Shown here piece after piece: positions 45,988-55,897 of a DNA stretch of 64,000 nt. Origin of the DNA: Aquabacterium sp. GTDB taxonomy: Bacteria > Pseudomonadota > Gammaproteobacteria > Burkholderiales > Burkholderiaceae_C. The position numbers and the translations under genes were made by a program. Within the stretch, counting starts at the first letter, position 1. The number at the start of each line of letters is the position of its first letter. The notes under the pieces are model-generated. The model saw only the letters and a list, made by a program, of their open reading frames with translations, did not search any database and was not told the DNA's origin. The stretch lies in assembly GCF_016234775.1 (NCBI RefSeq), contig NZ_JACRAH010000026.1, forward strand, positions 1-64,000, given 5' to 3'.

Positions 45988-47856
45988 TCACAGCCACAAG
46001 GTGACGGTCGTGCCCTTGCCCAGCTCACTGCGCACCTGCATGCGCCCACCCATCAGCTCGATCAACTCCTTGACGATGCTGACGCCCAGGCCCGTGCCGG
46101 GGATGTTGCCCGACTTGTCGGCACGGAAAAAGCGCTCACCCAACCTGGCCAGGTGTTCCGCCGACAGCCCCAGGCCATGGTCTTCGATCTCGACAGCGAA
46201 GCGGTGGCGCCCCTGCTCGGCATCAGCCACCAGATAGCGCACATACACAGGGCCGCCATCAGGCGAATACTTGTAGGCGTTGGACAAAATGTTGAGTACC
46301 GCCTGCTGCATCTTGTGCATGTCCACATGCACCGGCATGGGCAACAGCGGCTCGTCCACCACGGGGGCGTCACGGCCGGAGGGTGCCTTGAAATCGGCGA
46401 TCACGGGGTTGACCACGTCGGCCAGGTCCACCGTCTCCAGCTTGAAGTCCTGCCCACGACGGGCTTCGATGCGCGCCAGATCCAGCAACTCATTGAGGAT
46501 GGCCGCCATCGATTGGCTCTGGCGGTACACGCTGCTGAGCATGTCCTTGCGCGTGGCCTCTTTCAGATCGCGTGTCAGCATCAGCTCGGTGAAGCCCAGG
46601 ATACTGACCATGGGCGTGCGCAACTCATGGGCGGCCATGGACAGGAACTCCGACTTCATCTGATCCAGCGTGTACTGCTTGGTCACATCACACACATACA
46701 GGACCCGGGTGACAGCATCCGATTCACTGCGTTGCCCGCTGAGCGACAATACCACCCGGTTGGGCGAAGACACCATCAGGATCTGTTCCTTGAACGCAAC
46801 TGCTTGCCCGGGATCCTTGAAGCAGGCATCCAGGCTCTCATAGGTCGAACCAGAAGCGGCCAACGATTTCAGCCTCGCATCCAGTTGTGGTGCGTCCAGG
46901 CCGATCACCTCGCTGGGCTTGAGCCCCGTCAGATTCATGAAGGCCTGGTTGGCAAACAACACCTGCCCGTCCTTGCCAAACGTGACGAGGCCATCTGCGC
47001 TGAGCGCAAAAATGGCACTCAACTGGTCGTTCTGTTCGGCCAACTGGCGTTCATGCGCTTTCTGCTGACGCAGACCATCTTCGATCAGCATCATCTGCTG
47101 ACGCAGCAACATCGAAGCCTCGTTCAAGGAGGCCCCCAACTCGACCACTTCCACGGGGCCAGGGCTGATTGTCAGTTGCCGACCTTCTGCATTGACCAGC
47201 TCGGTGGCAAAACGCCGCGCTTCATCGAGGGACTGCATGGGTTTGCGCAGAAACAGTGCGAGCAGCGTGGCACACAGGGTCACCGCCATCACGGCCACCA
47301 CCAGCGTGTTGCGCCAGATGCGTTTCCGCAGATCCGACAAGGCCTCTGCTCGGTAGTCCAGGTGAACCCAGCCTATGACCTGATGCGTCTGTATCGGGTA
47401 CCAGACCGAGATCTGGCCCTGCGCCTCGTCGGTCACCGTGGACGTATCGGCGCGCGTCGGTACAGCCACGACTTGCGAAGGGGGATCGAACACGAGTCGT
47501 GGAGCTTGCGCACGACCTCGCGCCACATGGCTGAGCGTCTGCCCCGAGGCATTGAACACGCGCAGACTCCGGATCTCATCGAAGTCCGCCGAGCGGAGCA
47601 CGAGCTCTTCGAGCTGATCAAGGCTCTCGGTCAGGATGAGGTTGCCGCTCGCAATGGCCACATTGCGGGCCATCGACTGCGCCTGCCCTTCATGCCCTCG
47701 CAATGCAATCGAGGCCTGTTCGGAAGCTGTATAGCCACCCAGCAAGCCGAGCGCCAGCACCAAAGCCATGGACACCATCAGCACCAATTGATGATGCAGG
47801 CGCCTGGGCCACAGCCAGCGCTTGATCACATCGGGGAAGCGTGAGGTATCCATCAT
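45988..47856 (-). CDS. Membrane sensor histidine kinase with PAS domain, paired with PhnD-like binding protein
   Basis: A 622-residue sensor kinase. The first helix is ~26-48 (LVLMVSMALVLALGLLGGY), followed by a periplasmic region of about 125 residues and a second helix ~185-205 (TLVVAVMAVTLCATLLALFL). Then come a HAMP-like linker, a PAS domain (AIFALSADGLVTFGKDGQVL), HisKA (MAAHELRTPMVSILG) and the ATPase domain (LNILSNAYKYS, DHGLGL, GTGLGVSIVKEL). Its start lies 17 bases after the stop of the PhnD-like gene, so the binding protein may present a ligand to the sensor. No response regulator is adjacent. ATGs at 47856 and 47853 cannot be separated. Confidence 0.87.
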   Translation of the reverse strand: MMDTSRFPDVIKRWLWPRRLHHQLVLMVSMALVLALGLLGGYTASEQASIALRGHEGQAQSMARNVAIASGNLILTESLDQLEELVLRSADFDEIRSLRVFNASGQTLSHVARGRAQAPRLVFDPPSQVVAVPTRADTSTVTDEAQGQISVWYPIQTHQVIGWVHLDYRAEALSDLRKRIWRNTLVVAVMAVTLCATLLALFLRKPMQSLDEARRFATELVNAEGRQLTISPGPVEVVELGASLNEASMLLRQQMMLIEDGLRQQKAHERQLAEQNDQLSAIFALSADGLVTFGKDGQVLFANQAFMNLTGLKPSEVIGLDAPQLDARLKSLAASGSTYESLDACFKDPGQAVAFKEQILMVSSPNRVVLSLSGQRSESDAVTRVLYVCDVTKQYTLDQMKSEFLSMAAHELRTPMVSILGFTELMLTRDLKEATRKDMLSSVYRQSQSMAAILNELLDLARIEARRGQDFKLETVDLADVVNPVIADFKAPSGRDAPVVDEPLLPMPVHVDMHKMQQAVLNILSNAYKYSPDGGPVYVRYLVADAEQGRHRFAVEIEDHGLGLSAEHLARLGERFFRADKSGNIPGTGLGVSIVKELIELMGGRMQVRSELGKGTTVTLWL

Positions 47857-47872
47857 GGGCTCGGGTAGGGTG

Positions 47873-48736
47873 CTATTGCAGGTACCGTTCCAGGCGGTAT
47901 TTCTCCAGCACCTGGTAATCGCGCGCATGGTCCGCCGCAACGGGGTTGCTCATGGGCACGTCCTTGAACACGGAGCTCATGTCAGGCTCGCCGGCCAGCC
48001 TCAGCATCGCGGCTTTCAGCGCCTGCTGCACCTTCACAGGCACGCGAGGATGGGCACTCAAGGGGTGAGGTGCCGCACCCGGAGTCTCCATCAACACACG
48101 CAACATGGCGCGCACTTCAGGTGGCTCCTTGTCCAATGTGGCTCGCAATCCACCAGAGGCGGCTGTCTTGCCGACAATGGTCTGCCGGTACGCATTGGTG
48201 TGCGTCTTGGCGTACATCGGTGTGATGTTGACCTTGTCGAGCTCGGCCAGCTGGGCGCGGATCATCAAGGAGGCACCAAAGGCATTGGGGGCGGGGAAGG
48301 CCAAGGTCTTGCCTTCAAGTTCCTTGACGGACTTGATCGGGTCATCCTGGCGAACCACCAGCAGGCCCGTCAACAGCTTGCTGTCCCGCACCAGGGGCAC
48401 ATAGCCTTGCGCCTTGAAAGCCATCAGCTGGTGGTAGGGGTTCATGTAGGCAAAGTCGGGCTTGCCAGTCATCACCTCGTCTTCAAAGGCGGGAATGTCC
48501 TTGGCCACTTTGAGGGTGAGCGTCACGCCGGCTTCCTGGCCCACTCTCTCCAGAATGGGCACCCACACGCGGCTGATCTCGACGGCCTGGAACTGAGGAA
48601 CCACCGCCACCGAATACACAGGCTTGGCAGGCGAATCGGCCCAGGCCCGCGACACCATCGCCCCGCAGACAAGCAGCATGGCAAGCGAGTGGCACGCCAG
48701 GCGGCGGCTCATTCGAGATACGTTGACGTGCATCAT
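47873..48736 (-). CDS. PhnD-like phosphate/phosphonate-type periplasmic binding protein
   Basis: A 287-residue exported binding protein with a signal peptide (LACHSLAMLLVCGAMVSRAWA). The Phosphonate-bd pattern is seen: YSVAVVPQFQAVEISRVWVP, DIPAFEDEVMTGKPDFAYMN, LVVRQDDPIKSVKELEGKTL and AFPAPNAFGASLMIRAQLA. No ABC permease or ATPase gene lies nearby, and a histidine kinase gene follows, so a sensing rather than transport role is likely. AGGAGG is 4 bases before the first of two adjacent ATGs (7 before the second). Confidence 0.8.
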   Translation of the reverse strand: MMHVNVSRMSRRLACHSLAMLLVCGAMVSRAWADSPAKPVYSVAVVPQFQAVEISRVWVPILERVGQEAGVTLTLKVAKDIPAFEDEVMTGKPDFAYMNPYHQLMAFKAQGYVPLVRDSKLLTGLLVVRQDDPIKSVKELEGKTLAFPAPNAFGASLMIRAQLAELDKVNITPMYAKTHTNAYRQTIVGKTAASGGLRATLDKEPPEVRAMLRVLMETPGAAPHPLSAHPRVPVKVQQALKAAMLRLAGEPDMSSVFKDVPMSNPVAADHARDYQVLEKYRLERYLQ

Positions 48737-48886
48737 GTGTCCTCCTCGGACTTCACCCTGAATCGAATGTCGGCAGATCCAAGCCGCAGCAAGAGGGCTG
48801 GACACCCCAAGCAACATGTGCGAACGCCCACTATTGCGCGTTTTTTCATATTGGCTGGGACCACAAGGCCCGCACAGAAGTCAGAG

Positions 48887-49795
48887 TCAGCCCAAAGCAA
48901 ACACGGCGTCGCCATCACGGGTCGCGGCACCCGCCCGCACCAGCTCCTGCGCCATGAAGGCCGCCATCGCTTCGGGGTCATGCGGATAGTGCGCCTGCAT
49001 GGCGACATTGCCTTCGATGCTGGCGCGCACCATGTCGGTCAGGTCGGCCAAGGTCAGCCGCCGCGCTTCCAGCAGCTTGAAGGCCAGCAGCACCTTGAGG
49101 GCGTTGTCCGAATTGCGGCGCGGCTCGGCCATGAACCAGTCGATGCGCGAATGCGCCGCCTGCAGGCTGGCCGCCACATCGGTGAATGGTGCGCCATGGC
49201 CAGGGATCACCAGCTTCGGTGCCAACTGACCGATCAGATCCAGTGTGGCCTTCTGCTTCTCAAAACCGGGAATGCCCGCCAGTTCGGGAAAGATCACCCC
49301 AAAGCCCTTCTGCCACAGCGCATCGGCCGACAGCAGGATGCCCAGGCGCTCGCACCACAGCATGACCATGGCATGGTCGTGCCCGGCGGCAGGCAGCACG
49401 GTCCAGTCCTCGCCGCCCAGGTGCAAGGTTTCGTGCGGATGGATCAGGCGGTCGTAGCTGAAACGTGGGCACTGCTGGCTGGTGCGGCGGTAGCTGAGAC
49501 GTTCTTCGTCCCAGCTGTCCACCAGTTCGGCTTCGCCAGGCGGGATCCAGACCTCGCAGCCATGCTGCGCTTTGAGTTGCGCGTTGCCGCCGGCATGATC
49601 CGAATGAATGTGGGTATTGACGATGCGCACCAGGGGCCGGCCTGCACGCGCTTCGTCTATCAGGCGGATGGTGTCGTCGATGTGGGTGACATAGCCCGTG
49701 TCCACGACGGAGGCGCCGTCATCGTCCAGAAAGACGATGTTGTTGGACGAGAGCCACCCGCGCTCCAGAACGCGGATGCTGTCAGGCAAGGTCAT
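48887..49795 (-). CDS. Metallo-beta-lactamase-fold hydrolase
   Basis: A 302-residue MBL-fold protein. The metal motif is NTHIHSDHAGGNAQL, with later ligands in AAGHDHAMVMLWCERLGILL, LSADALWQ and VIPGHGAPFTD. The C-terminal helical domain (LKVLLAFKLLEARRLTLADL) is typical of glyoxalase II-like or thioesterase-like members of the superfamily. The substrate cannot be assigned. It is not a beta-lactamase by any specific feature. It stands between the PhnD-like gene and a small unknown gene on the same strand. Confidence 0.85.
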   Translation of the reverse strand: MTLPDSIRVLERGWLSSNNIVFLDDDGASVVDTGYVTHIDDTIRLIDEARAGRPLVRIVNTHIHSDHAGGNAQLKAQHGCEVWIPPGEAELVDSWDEERLSYRRTSQQCPRFSYDRLIHPHETLHLGGEDWTVLPAAGHDHAMVMLWCERLGILLSADALWQKGFGVIFPELAGIPGFEKQKATLDLIGQLAPKLVIPGHGAPFTDVAASLQAAHSRIDWFMAEPRRNSDNALKVLLAFKLLEARRLTLADLTDMVRASIEGNVAMQAHYPHDPEAMAAFMAQELVRAGAATRDGDAVFALG

Positions 49796-49872
49796 GCAGT
49801 GTCACCCCGCACCCGGTACAAGGGTGCGCGGAGCGATCATAGGGCAGGGAAAACGCCCTGGCCCTCGTGAGC

Positions 49873-50187
49873 TCAGGAATGGTGCCTGGCGCGGCCGCCA
49901 CGCACCTTGGCTGCGGTCATGCAGGGCACGGGCACATGGGCCTCAGGTTGCGCATGCAAACGCTCCCAGTAATCCACGGCCTTGGCCACCCATTCGCAGT
50001 ATTCCGGATCCTCCGGCGCGTAGTAGGGGATGCCGCGCGCGGTAAAGGCCTCCAGCTCGTCGGCAACCGGGTTGGCGCGGGATTCTTCCAGCTCCAGCTC
50101 CAGGGCGTGCATGGCGTGAACGCGCTCAATGGCACGGGGGGCCATCAGTTGTTCGCGCAGGGCTTGGGCGGTGGTTTTTTGACCCAT
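49873..50187 (-). CDS. Small conserved-type protein of unknown function
   Basis: A 104-residue soluble acidic/helical product (TTAQALREQLMAPRAIERVH, AMHALELELEESRANPVADE, DPEYCEWVAKAVDYWERLHA). No signal peptide, helix-turn-helix or membrane segment is apparent and I recognise no family. The start at 50187 has GGAGAG 7 bases upstream. It is divergent from the vgrG gene. Confidence 0.55.
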   Translation of the reverse strand: MGQKTTAQALREQLMAPRAIERVHAMHALELELEESRANPVADELEAFTARGIPYYAPEDPEYCEWVAKAVDYWERLHAQPEAHVPVPCMTAAKVRGGRARHHS

Positions 50188-50443
50188 GGTCAGACTCTCC
50201 GGTGAATGCAATGGCTATATCGACATCGGCCACTACCCGGACAGCTTGAGCCCCCCGCCGCGCCTGGAACCTCGAAACAAAGCCCGGAGCGTGCGCCAGT
50301 TCACGAACGGTTACGGGATGGCCGGGATTGGTTACAGCAGGTTGCACATACACCCCAAGGGGGTGGACGTCGCCAGGGGTGTTCAACCTGAAAATTGCCA
50401 CGCAGATCTGAACAAACACGAAACACAGCAGGGAGCCCGACAC

Positions 50444-53400
50444 ATGGGGCTGGATTCTTCCTTTTTGCAAGGCGGGCTCGATAGCGCTCGCTCCGCCGTG
50501 GGCTCGCGCCTCCAATCGGCTGCGCACGATGCCATGCACGACGCATTCGGCGGCCTGCTCGATGGCGCACTGGCGGCCATCCTCGGCCAATGGGGCAGCG
50601 AAACCCGCCTCTACACCCTGAGCGCCCCCGGCAGCGAGCGCAGCCTGCCGGCTGACCTGATGGTTGAAAGCTTTGCGTTGCACGAGGCGGTGTCCGAGCC
50701 GTTTTCGCTCTACATCAACGCCCTGGTGCTCAACAGCCACGTCGAGCTCAAGCAGCTCTACGCGCGCGCCATCACCCTGCAGACCACCCTGGCCGACGGC
50801 AGCCGCGCCCGGCGCAGCGGCTACGTCACCGAAGCCCGCTCGCTCGAAGCCGACGGCGGCTTTGCCCGCAAAGGCCTGCTGGTGCAACCCTGGATCGCGC
50901 TGCTGGGCCACACGCTCAACAGCCGCGTCTGGCAGGACAAGTCCGTCATCGAGATCGTGGAAGACGTCTTCGCCGACCACGACACCATCGCCGCCTGGAA
51001 ATGGGACGATGACGTCGAGCGTTATGTGGCTGAGGGCCTGTTCGCCCGCAACGCCGGCCGCCGCGCCTACTGCGTGCAATACCGCGAAACCGATCTGGCC
51101 TTCGTTCAACGCCTGCTGGCCGAAGAAGGCATCTGCTGGCGCGTGGAGGAAGACGAAACCGCACCGGGCGGCCACACCCTCGTCTTCTTCACCAACAGCG
51201 CCCGGCAGCCGCAAGACGCCATCAGCGCCAGCAGCCTGGGTGGCGCCGGCATCCGCTACCACCGCAGCAGCAGCCAGGAAGCGCAAGACAGCATCCAGGC
51301 CCTGTGTAGCGGGCGCCAGCTCGGCCCCACCGCCACCGCCGTGCAAGGTTGGGATTACAAAGCCAACGCCGCCATCACGGCCGATGCCCCCACCGCCCAC
51401 GACTGGGGCGGCAGCGAAGCCACCAGCCTGCAAAGCTGGCTCACCAGCTACGACCCCACCGGTGACTTCGTCTTTGGCAACAACGCCGAAGCCCAGTTCG
51501 CCGCAACCCGCCTGCAAGAAGCCCACGAAGCCCGCTACAAGACCTGGCTGGGCCGTGGCACCGTGCGCACCCTGCGCGCCGGCACCTGGTTTGCGGTCAC
51601 CCAATCCACGCTGGATCCGCTTTCAGCCTTCGGCCTGGGCGATGAGGACAAACAATTCTTCGTCACCCGCTGCGACGTGGTCGGCATCAACAACCTGCCC
51701 AAGGACCTGAGCGACCGCATCGCCAAAACGCTGGGTGAGGCCGATCTGCCCGCCCTGGAAGACGCCGCCGGTGGCCGCGACCACATCCCTGTTGACCACG
51801 CTGCCCTGCACGCCCAGGCCGGCCAAAGCGGCTTTGCCTGCCAGTTCCAGGCCTTGCGCCGCAACGTGCCCTGGCGTGCCGTGCTGATGGACGACACCGG
51901 CCTGCGCCCGCGCCCAAGGCCCACCGCACTGGGCCCGCAAACAGCCATCGTGGTGGGTCCGGATGGCAGCGTCAACGCCAGCGGGGCCGACGAGCTCTAC
52001 ACCGACCAGCTCGGCCGCGTGAAAGTCAAGTTCCACTGGCAGGCCAACGCCTTTGCCTCCCAGCGCGCCAACATCGACCACAGCTGCTGGCTGCGCGTCA
52101 TGCAGCGCCTGGCCGGCCCCGGCATGGGCCACCAGTTCATCCCCCGCATCGGGCAGGAAGTACTGGTTGGCTTCCTGGGCAACGACATCGACCGCCCCTT
52201 CGTGATGGCGGCGCTCTACAACGGCCGCGGCGAATCCGGCGTGCCCCGCACACCTGGTGGCCAGGCCGCCGAGGCCGACACCACCGCCCTGGCCGAATCC
52301 ACCGACCACCGCCCCAGCAGCCAGATGAACCTGGTGGGCGCAGGCTCAGGTGGCAACAGCCCGGCCTGGCACGGCGCGGCACCCAACGCCGCCACCGAAG
52401 GCAGTTCGGGCCAGAACAACGCAGCCGCACTCAGCGGCGTCAAGAGCAAGGAATTCGGCGGCAGCGGCTACAACCAGCTCGTGTTCGACGACACGCCCGG
52501 CCAGTTGCGCACCCAACTGCACAGCACCCAGAGCCAGACCTGGCTGCAAATGGGCCATCTGCTACACCAGGCCGACAACCACCGCGGATCTTTCCGGGGC
52601 CAGGGCTTCGAGCTGCGCACCGACGCCTGGGGTGGCCTGCGTGCCGCACGCGGCGTGATGCTCAGCACTTTTGGCCTGGGCAATGGGCTGGGCCAGACCA
52701 GCACACCAGCTGGTGACAACGCCCCCGGCATGGCCCTGGCCAAACAGGCACAGCAACTGGCCAGCACCTTCCACCAGGCCGCCGGCACCCACCAGACGGT
52801 TGGCTTGGCCACGGCGGCGGGCAGCCTGGGTGGCAACAAGAGCACCCTTGATGACAAGGCCGCGCCTGCTGCAGCGCTCACCAGAAGCCTGAGCGGCATG
52901 GTCAGCACCAGCAGCCTGCCCAACGCCCAAGCCGACGCGGCAGACAAAGCCACCGGCACCGGCCAGAGCAAGGTGCCCCACATGGCCGACCCCAACATCG
53001 CCCTGGTGGGCAAAGCCGGCATTGGCCTGACGGCAGGCCAGGACCTGCACCTGAGCGCACAAGACATCACCCAGATCGCCAGCGGGCAGGACACCCACTT
53101 CGCCGTGGGCGGCCAGGCGCGCATCCACACCGGACAGGCCATTGGCTTGTTGGCGGGTGCCATTCAGCCGGGCTCGGAAGCCGCAGGCAAAGGCCTGACC
53201 GTGATCGCCGCACAAGGGCCGATTGATATGCAGGCTCAGGCTGGGCCTGCGCAGATTGCGGCCAAACAGACGCTGGAGTTGAAGACGGCCAGTGGGGTGG
53301 TCAACATCGTGGCAGCCAAGCGCATTGTGCTGGCCGTATCTGGTGGTGCCAGCATCACGATGGACGAAGGCAGCTTCACTGCCCAATGCCCCGGCAAGAT

Positions 53401-53851
53401 CACCGTCCAAGCTGGGCAGAAGTCCATGCAAGCCGGCCAGAAGATGAACTCAGATCACCCCGCCTTCCCGACAAGTGAATTCGCCTACAAGGTACCTCTG
53501 CGCGTGAACTTTGATAACGCGCCTATGGGCATGCAAAGCGGTTGGCAGGGCATGCCTTACAAGGTATTTGCGGATGGTGCCCAGATTGCGAACGGCGTGT
53601 TGGATGGCAGTGGTGGCATTGACATCCAACACTCACCAATCACTCGCAAATATGTCGTGGAAATGGCGAACGGGATTAGGTACGAACTACCAGTGATTGA
53701 TGAGTACTCAAACCCTGAGCAGGGCGAACTGGCTGCTCAGGGCTTTATCAAACATGAAGCAGGCACGCCTCCTGGCGATACCGGCGCAACCCGAGTTCCA
53801 GCATCTGCCGTACGCGATGGCTATGCGCGCGGTGTCAATGGCCTTGCCTGA
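50444..53851 (+). CDS. vgrG: Type VI secretion VgrG spike protein with C-terminal extension
   Basis: A 1135-residue VgrG. The N-terminal gp27-like part (~45-420) contains LYTLSAPGSERSLPADLMVE and LCSGRQLGPTATAV. The gp5/OB part contains TDQLGRVKVKFHWQANAFA, CWLRVMQRLAGPGMGHQFIP and GQEVLVGFLGNDIDRPF. A DUF2345-type beta-helix (~780-1005) contains VVNIVAAKRIVLAVSGGASI. The last ~125 residues (VPLRVNFDNAPMG, YKVFADGAQIANGVLDGSGG, YVVEMANGIRYELPVIDEYS) form an added beta-rich domain resembling transthyretin-like cargo adaptors. GGGAG is 8 bases upstream of the ATG. It is followed by an effector gene with a 14-base gap; no other T6SS genes lie in the window. Confidence 0.92.
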   Translation: MGLDSSFLQGGLDSARSAVGSRLQSAAHDAMHDAFGGLLDGALAAILGQWGSETRLYTLSAPGSERSLPADLMVESFALHEAVSEPFSLYINALVLNSHVELKQLYARAITLQTTLADGSRARRSGYVTEARSLEADGGFARKGLLVQPWIALLGHTLNSRVWQDKSVIEIVEDVFADHDTIAAWKWDDDVERYVAEGLFARNAGRRAYCVQYRETDLAFVQRLLAEEGICWRVEEDETAPGGHTLVFFTNSARQPQDAISASSLGGAGIRYHRSSSQEAQDSIQALCSGRQLGPTATAVQGWDYKANAAITADAPTAHDWGGSEATSLQSWLTSYDPTGDFVFGNNAEAQFAATRLQEAHEARYKTWLGRGTVRTLRAGTWFAVTQSTLDPLSAFGLGDEDKQFFVTRCDVVGINNLPKDLSDRIAKTLGEADLPALEDAAGGRDHIPVDHAALHAQAGQSGFACQFQALRRNVPWRAVLMDDTGLRPRPRPTALGPQTAIVVGPDGSVNASGADELYTDQLGRVKVKFHWQANAFASQRANIDHSCWLRVMQRLAGPGMGHQFIPRIGQEVLVGFLGNDIDRPFVMAALYNGRGESGVPRTPGGQAAEADTTALAESTDHRPSSQMNLVGAGSGGNSPAWHGAAPNAATEGSSGQNNAAALSGVKSKEFGGSGYNQLVFDDTPGQLRTQLHSTQSQTWLQMGHLLHQADNHRGSFRGQGFELRTDAWGGLRAARGVMLSTFGLGNGLGQTSTPAGDNAPGMALAKQAQQLASTFHQAAGTHQTVGLATAAGSLGGNKSTLDDKAAPAAALTRSLSGMVSTSSLPNAQADAADKATGTGQSKVPHMADPNIALVGKAGIGLTAGQDLHLSAQDITQIASGQDTHFAVGGQARIHTGQAIGLLAGAIQPGSEAAGKGLTVIAAQGPIDMQAQAGPAQIAAKQTLELKTASGVVNIVAAKRIVLAVSGGASITMDEGSFTAQCPGKITVQAGQKSMQAGQKMNSDHPAFPTSEFAYKVPLRVNFDNAPMGMQSGWQGMPYKVFADGAQIANGVLDGSGGIDIQHSPITRKYVVEMANGIRYELPVIDEYSNPEQGELAAQGFIKHEAGTPPGDTGATRVPASAVRDGYARGVNGLA

Positions 53852-53865
53852 TAAGAAGATCCATC

Positions 53866-55893
53866 ATGCCTCCTACCGTCACTATCAAGACACCTGTTCT
53901 GCGTAGCCAGATGGCTGTAACCGCCACGTCGCCCTGGTTTGTCAAGGACTCGGAATATCAGCCTCATGACGGCAGTTTCAAGCTTTTGATCAACGGGCAA
54001 GAAGCCTTCGGTGCCGTACACAATGCCATTGCGAACGCCCAAAAGTCTGTCTGCATCATCTGCTGGGGCTTTCAGCCCTCCATGTATTTCATTCGCGACG
54101 GCGCATCGCCCTCAATCGGAGAACTGCTGGAGCAAAAAGCAGCAAAAGGCGTTCAGGTCCGAATTCTGAGTTGGGCACTGAAGCCTGGCCTCCTCAACGT
54201 CACAGGTTTTAGTGAGTCCAACACACCTGGACGTTGGGATTCAGGTATCAAGGACATGCCGGAAACCAGCACACGGAAGCAATACAAATACGACCGCTGG
54301 TGGTACAACGAATACGACGAAGAGCAAGAATGGTCTGATGAGGTTGCAAAAGATCTTCGTGCTTTGTTTGGCAACAAGAAATCGCAGAATCTACATTTTT
54401 ACGGGCGAGGCTTTTCCGGCGCGGACAGAGTACTCATTCGTTCCAAGGGTTATGACGACACTGGGCTGTCGTGGACGACCAAAGCTGCACTGGCTTCAGC
54501 CCCTACCCATCATCAGAAAATGGTGCTCATTGACTACGAAGACAAGGATCTTGCAACCGGCTTCGTCATGGGGCACAACATGCTCGACGCCTATTGGGAC
54601 ACGTCAGAGCACAGTTCATTCCCTCGATCGTTCTTACGCACAGGCACACCTGACTCTGAACCAAACAAGCACGCCAACGGCAAAGTTCCTCGCCACGATT
54701 TTTCGAGCCAGATCACGGGGCCTCTGATTGGAGATCTTTTCAACAACTTCGCCGTTGCATGGAAAGAGGCTAAAGGGGAAAAGCTAAAGAGTGCAAACTT
54801 CGCCTCCTACCCATACCGGGAAACGGACGCACTACGGTATATCAAAGGGCAACTGCTGCGCACTCAACCTCAATACGGGAAAGAGGACATCAAGAAGTGC
54901 TACCTGCAGGCCGTCAACAATGCAACTCAATATATCCATATTGAGAACCAATATTTCCGTTGGCCACCCTTGGCAGAGAAAATCAAGGCCGCAGCACAAG
55001 GACAGGGAGCTGGAGGGCGCAAACCAGAAACCCATGGCTCCTTGTACCTATTTGTCATTACCAACTCCAAGGATGAGGGCGTAGGGCCTGGTGCTACAAA
55101 CACTTACCGCATGATGGATGCACTGGGCAGAGCTGACACAATGCCCCAAGTCGCCAGAAAACAAAATCTGGACACGCTGGAACCCCAACTGGATAGTGCG
55201 CGCAAGGAAGTTGGCCGGTTGGAGCGCGAAAAAAGTGCCCTAGATAGCGAAGCGCGTCTTTATCAGGGACTACCCAACACCCCTGACGCTCTTACCAAGC
55301 GCTACCAGTCAATCAACGTACAGCTTGAACCTGCCCGTATGAAGCTAGCGGAACTGGAAGCACAAAACGCCGCTTTAAAATCAGAATACAACACGCAAAG
55401 GAAGGCGCTGAAAAAATCTGACGAACAGCCAGAAGACAGCCGGTGGGAAGAAGATACAGGCGGGGCAACAATTCAACCTAAAAATATTCCGGGACTGAAA
55501 TGCCACGTCTGCACATTGGTTGCACCAGACACGCTCGCAGGTGAGCCTTGGGTAGAGGTATACATCCATGCGAAACTAATGTTGATTGATGATGCCTTCA
55601 TGACTCTCGGAAGTGCCAACATCAACACGCGCAGCATGCAGACCGACAGCGAACTCAATATTGCTCACCATAGACCAGAGATTACAGTTGCGACACGGAA
55701 AGCACTATGGGAGAGTCATACCCACGGGAGATGCGGAAATGAGTCAATGGGTCTAAACGGCATGTCGATCGCTTACAAAACTTGGGGGGACATCCTGACT
55801 CAAAATGCGGCGCAAAAAAACAAACGCCGCAAACCGATTGCGCAAGTGGTCGCATTCGTACGTCTTAGTGATGATCGTGCAAACAAAGACTGA
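53866..55893 (+). CDS. Phospholipase D-family T6SS effector (Tle5-like)
   Basis: A 675-residue protein with two HxKx4D phospholipase D motifs: THHQKMVLIDYEDKDLA (His216) and VYIHAKLMLIDDAFMTLGSA (His568). The phosphatidyltransferase fold is thus bipartite, and it would cleave phospholipid head groups in target membranes. Between the halves, residues ~435-520 form a charged coiled coil (LEPQLDSARKEVGRLEREKS, LAELEAQNAALKSEYNTQRK). No signal peptide is present, as expected for VgrG-delivered cargo. It lies between vgrG and a Sel1-type lipoprotein, the standard effector/immunity arrangement. Its base composition is clearly more AT-rich than the vgrG body. Confidence 0.88.
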   Translation: MPPTVTIKTPVLRSQMAVTATSPWFVKDSEYQPHDGSFKLLINGQEAFGAVHNAIANAQKSVCIICWGFQPSMYFIRDGASPSIGELLEQKAAKGVQVRILSWALKPGLLNVTGFSESNTPGRWDSGIKDMPETSTRKQYKYDRWWYNEYDEEQEWSDEVAKDLRALFGNKKSQNLHFYGRGFSGADRVLIRSKGYDDTGLSWTTKAALASAPTHHQKMVLIDYEDKDLATGFVMGHNMLDAYWDTSEHSSFPRSFLRTGTPDSEPNKHANGKVPRHDFSSQITGPLIGDLFNNFAVAWKEAKGEKLKSANFASYPYRETDALRYIKGQLLRTQPQYGKEDIKKCYLQAVNNATQYIHIENQYFRWPPLAEKIKAAAQGQGAGGRKPETHGSLYLFVITNSKDEGVGPGATNTYRMMDALGRADTMPQVARKQNLDTLEPQLDSARKEVGRLEREKSALDSEARLYQGLPNTPDALTKRYQSINVQLEPARMKLAELEAQNAALKSEYNTQRKALKKSDEQPEDSRWEEDTGGATIQPKNIPGLKCHVCTLVAPDTLAGEPWVEVYIHAKLMLIDDAFMTLGSANINTRSMQTDSELNIAHHRPEITVATRKALWESHTHGRCGNESMGLNGMSIAYKTWGDILTQNAAQKNKRRKPIAQVVAFVRLSDDRANKD

Positions 55894-55897
55894 AGCA

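Noticed and set aside
46153-47844. Plus-strand open frame of 563 codons opposite the PAS histidine kinase
   Set aside because: Shadow of the kinase gene with His/Gln-rich translation and no recognisable motif.
48887-49795. Beta-lactamase
   Set aside because: Only the general metallo-beta-lactamase fold is seen; the pattern fits general hydrolases.
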